The position numbers and the translations under genes are program-made. Positions 6,061 to 7,486 of a stretch of 7,486 nt of DNA are shown here, piece after piece; the first letter of the stretch is position 1; every line of letters begins with the position of its first letter. The DNA comes from an uncultured Clostridia bacterium (GTDB lineage Bacteria > Bacillota > Clostridia > Christensenellales > CAG-314). The DNA is taken from contig CAKPPA010000050.1 in NCBI GenBank assembly GCA_934177025.1, positions 1 through 7,486 of the forward strand, given 5' to 3'. The notes beneath the pieces were generated by a model. That model saw only the letters and a program-made list of their open reading frames with translations, searched no databases and was not told the DNA's origin.

Positions 6061-7486
6061 ATGAGAAAAAAACTAGCCTTGTTGTTAACGCTTCTGTGTT
6101 GTTTCTGCCTCTGTTTGGCGGCTTGCGCTCCGAAAATGGAAACGCAATCCATCGAAAAGGTTTTAACCGAAGCGAAAAACAACGACGACATTCAGGTGGA
6201 AGGCGTGGTGTTTGGTACGACCTCCGACGGATTCTATCTGCATGACAGCGCAAACGGAAAAATCTTTGTCCTTTCCGGCGAAAAAGTGAAGGTTGGCGAC
6301 AAAGTAAAGGCAGTCGGTAAATTCAGCTACATCGCGAATTTCCCGCAAATCAAACAAGCAACGGTTACGGTTGCTTCGTCCGGTAACGAAAGTTTAAAAG
6401 CAACGGAAAGCACCATTGCCAACGTTGCGGCATTGGACGGCACGGCAAAAACCGGCTCCTATGCACAATTCTTTACCGTTGTCGGTACCGTAAGTGAGGA
6501 TGCGGCGCAACGCTTGCTCCTGACGGATATGGACGGCAAAAAATTGGTAATCAACCAAAAATCCAACGCAAGCGTAGTAAAAGCACATTTGAATCAACGC
6601 ATTACGTTGGGCGTAATTACGCACAGCTTTAGTGCCGGCGAAAAAGTGTGGTCGGTTTCCTTCGTAGGAACGGAAAACGACATTCTCGACACGCCTTACA
6701 ACATTGCGGAAGTAAAGGCAAAAATCGTGGCGTTTGTCGAATCCCAAATCGGTAGGGACGTTTACGGCGTTTTGACGTTGCCGAAACAACACCCTACGCT
6801 TGCATCGGTCACCATGGCGTGGTCGGTGGATGCAAATCCGTACATCGCAATCGATGCGGACGGCAATGCAACCGTAACGCCGGATGCGGAGGATCGCGAA
6901 GTAACGTTGAAATTAAAACTGACCATCGGTACTCAAAGCGAAACGGTGGACTACGTTGTAACTTCGCACAAAATCGTACAACAAACGGTAAGCGAAGTGC
7001 TTGCGGCAAACTATCCTGACATGGCAAAAATCATGGTCAACGGCGTAGTTGTGGCAAAAACGCGCAACCAGTCCGGTTCGCTGCGCACGTTGATTTTGGA
7101 GGACCCTATTACCCACAAAACGATTTCGGTCGACTTTGCGGCGAGCGGCACTTACATCAATCAAACGAGCGACGAATTTAAAGCAGTTGCCATTGGCGAC
7201 GAAATTACCGCAACGGCACAAATCCGCGTTCGTGAGGAGGATCGCCTCACAGTGATGAACGTAACGCAATTGGTAAAAGTTTCCTCTCATGCGAACTACT
7301 CCGTCAACAAGGAAAGTGCTTATTCGCTTGCGACGGTGGAAAACTACAATTACGTTGCATCGCACTTGCAGGAAATGAGTAACAAACTCATGAAAATCGA
7401 AAATCCGTTTATGAACTACTCGACGTCGACAGCACCGAGCGACACCAACTGGGTACGCTTCGGTCCGGACGCAACGGGTCCGAACA
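6061..7486 (+). CDS. Large lipoprotein with OB-fold-like segments and a bacterial Ig-like domain, 3'-truncated
   Basis: The frame stays open from ATG 6061 to the window edge (475 full codons), so the true protein is longer. The signal sequence MRKKLALLLTLLCC is unusually Cys-rich and ends in lipobox LAAC (Cys22). Three beta-rich segments begin with a V-x-G-x-V strand typical of OB-fold domains: about 45-104 (VEGVVFG, YLHD, VGDKVKAVG), about 137-205 (FTVVGTV, LLLTD, VWSVSFVG) and about 324-408 (MVNGVVVA, LILED, IGDEITATA). Between the second and third, residues about 222-302 fit a degenerate (aBig-type) bacterial Ig-like domain: TLP (239-241), TMAWSVDANPYIAID (251-265), GNATVTP (268-274), VTLKLKLTI (281-289) and a final VDYVV. 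Near the window edge the protein becomes Asn/Ser/Thr-rich and loses clear pattern. Such domain strings occur on cell-surface proteins and ahead of nuclease/phosphatase or adhesion domains, but the C-terminal function is outside the window. A link to the hydrolases is inferred only from position (13-base gap). Confidence 0.8.
   Translation, partial: MRKKLALLLTLLCCFCLCLAACAPKMETQSIEKVLTEAKNNDDIQVEGVVFGTTSDGFYLHDSANGKIFVLSGEKVKVGDKVKAVGKFSYIANFPQIKQATVTVASSGNESLKATESTIANVAALDGTAKTGSYAQFFTVVGTVSEDAAQRLLLTDMDGKKLVINQKSNASVVKAHLNQRITLGVITHSFSAGEKVWSVSFVGTENDILDTPYNIAEVKAKIVAFVESQIGRDVYGVLTLPKQHPTLASVTMAWSVDANPYIAIDADGNATVTPDAEDREVTLKLKLTIGTQSETVDYVVTSHKIVQQTVSEVLAANYPDMAKIMVNGVVVAKTRNQSGSLRTLILEDPITHKTISVDFAASGTYINQTSDEFKAVAIGDEITATAQIRVREEDRLTVMNVTQLVKVSSHANYSVNKESAYSLATVENYNYVASHLQEMSNKLMKIENPFMNYSTSTAPSDTNWVRFGPDATGPN

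Noticed and set aside
7234..7248. Short inverted repeat GAGG...CCTC
   Set aside because: Only about four base pairs within a coding region, so likely chance.
6394..7365. Open frames on the - strand (132 and 150 codons)
   Set aside because: The + strand frame is continuous from 6061 with an RBS, a lipobox and domain-like repeats. The - strand products are composition artefacts.
1..7486. Mobile element, CRISPR array, tRNA or toxin-antitoxin system
   Set aside because: No transposase, terminal repeats, regular spacers, clover-leaf sequences or toxin-like genes are visible. Every sizeable stretch is explained by the + strand genes.

Overview
The window is a tightly packed, single-strand gene cluster. 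Seven protein genes, all on the + strand, fill almost the whole 7.5 kb. Both ends are cut: the first gene lacks its start and the last lacks its stop. Strong AGGAGG-type ribosome binding sites, stop-to-start gaps of 0 to about 20 bases, three lipoproteins with Gram-positive-style lipoboxes and one N-terminal signal anchor suggest a bacterium of the Bacillota/Clostridia type. Synergistota or another anaerobic lineage is possible, and the sequence alone cannot settle this. No tRNA, rRNA, CRISPR array, insertion sequence or clear promoter is visible; the operon promoter probably lies upstream.

Layout. 2-1258: C-terminal two thirds of a gamma-glutamyltransferase (GGT)-family protein, including the autocatalytic Thr and the whole small subunit. 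1259-1321: the only sizeable gap, holding a perfect 13-bp stem-loop and then a strong RBS. 1322-2896: a 524-aa multi-spanning permease resembling the large (DctM-type) subunit of TRAP transporters. 2897-3061: an easily missed 54-aa protein with two membrane helices, starting on the base after the permease stop. 3076-4545: a membrane-anchored zinc hydrolase of the aspartoacylase/succinylglutamate desuccinylase (AspA/AstE, M14-like) superfamily with an extra N-terminal domain. 4566-5216: a small lipoprotein with an alpha/beta pattern, probably of the DUF6305 type. 5220-6047: a second, shorter AspA/AstE-like hydrolase, this one a lipoprotein. 6061 to the window edge: a large lipoprotein with three OB-fold-like segments and one degenerate bacterial Ig-like domain.

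How they may work together (inference). Every enzyme with a visible N-terminus is tethered outside the cytoplasmic membrane, and GGT-family enzymes are normally extracytoplasmic. The simplest reading is a surface system that cleaves gamma-glutamyl or N-acyl-amino-acid (or small peptide) bonds outside the cell and imports a released carboxylate or amino acid through the TRAP-like permease. The DUF6305-like lipoprotein and the 54-aa protein would be unassigned partners. No TRAP binding protein (DctP) or normal small subunit (DctQ) is seen, so the two uncharacterised small proteins are the most interesting parts. The GGT also lacks the Asp that holds the glutamate amino group in classical GGTs, so its substrate may not be an ordinary gamma-glutamyl compound.
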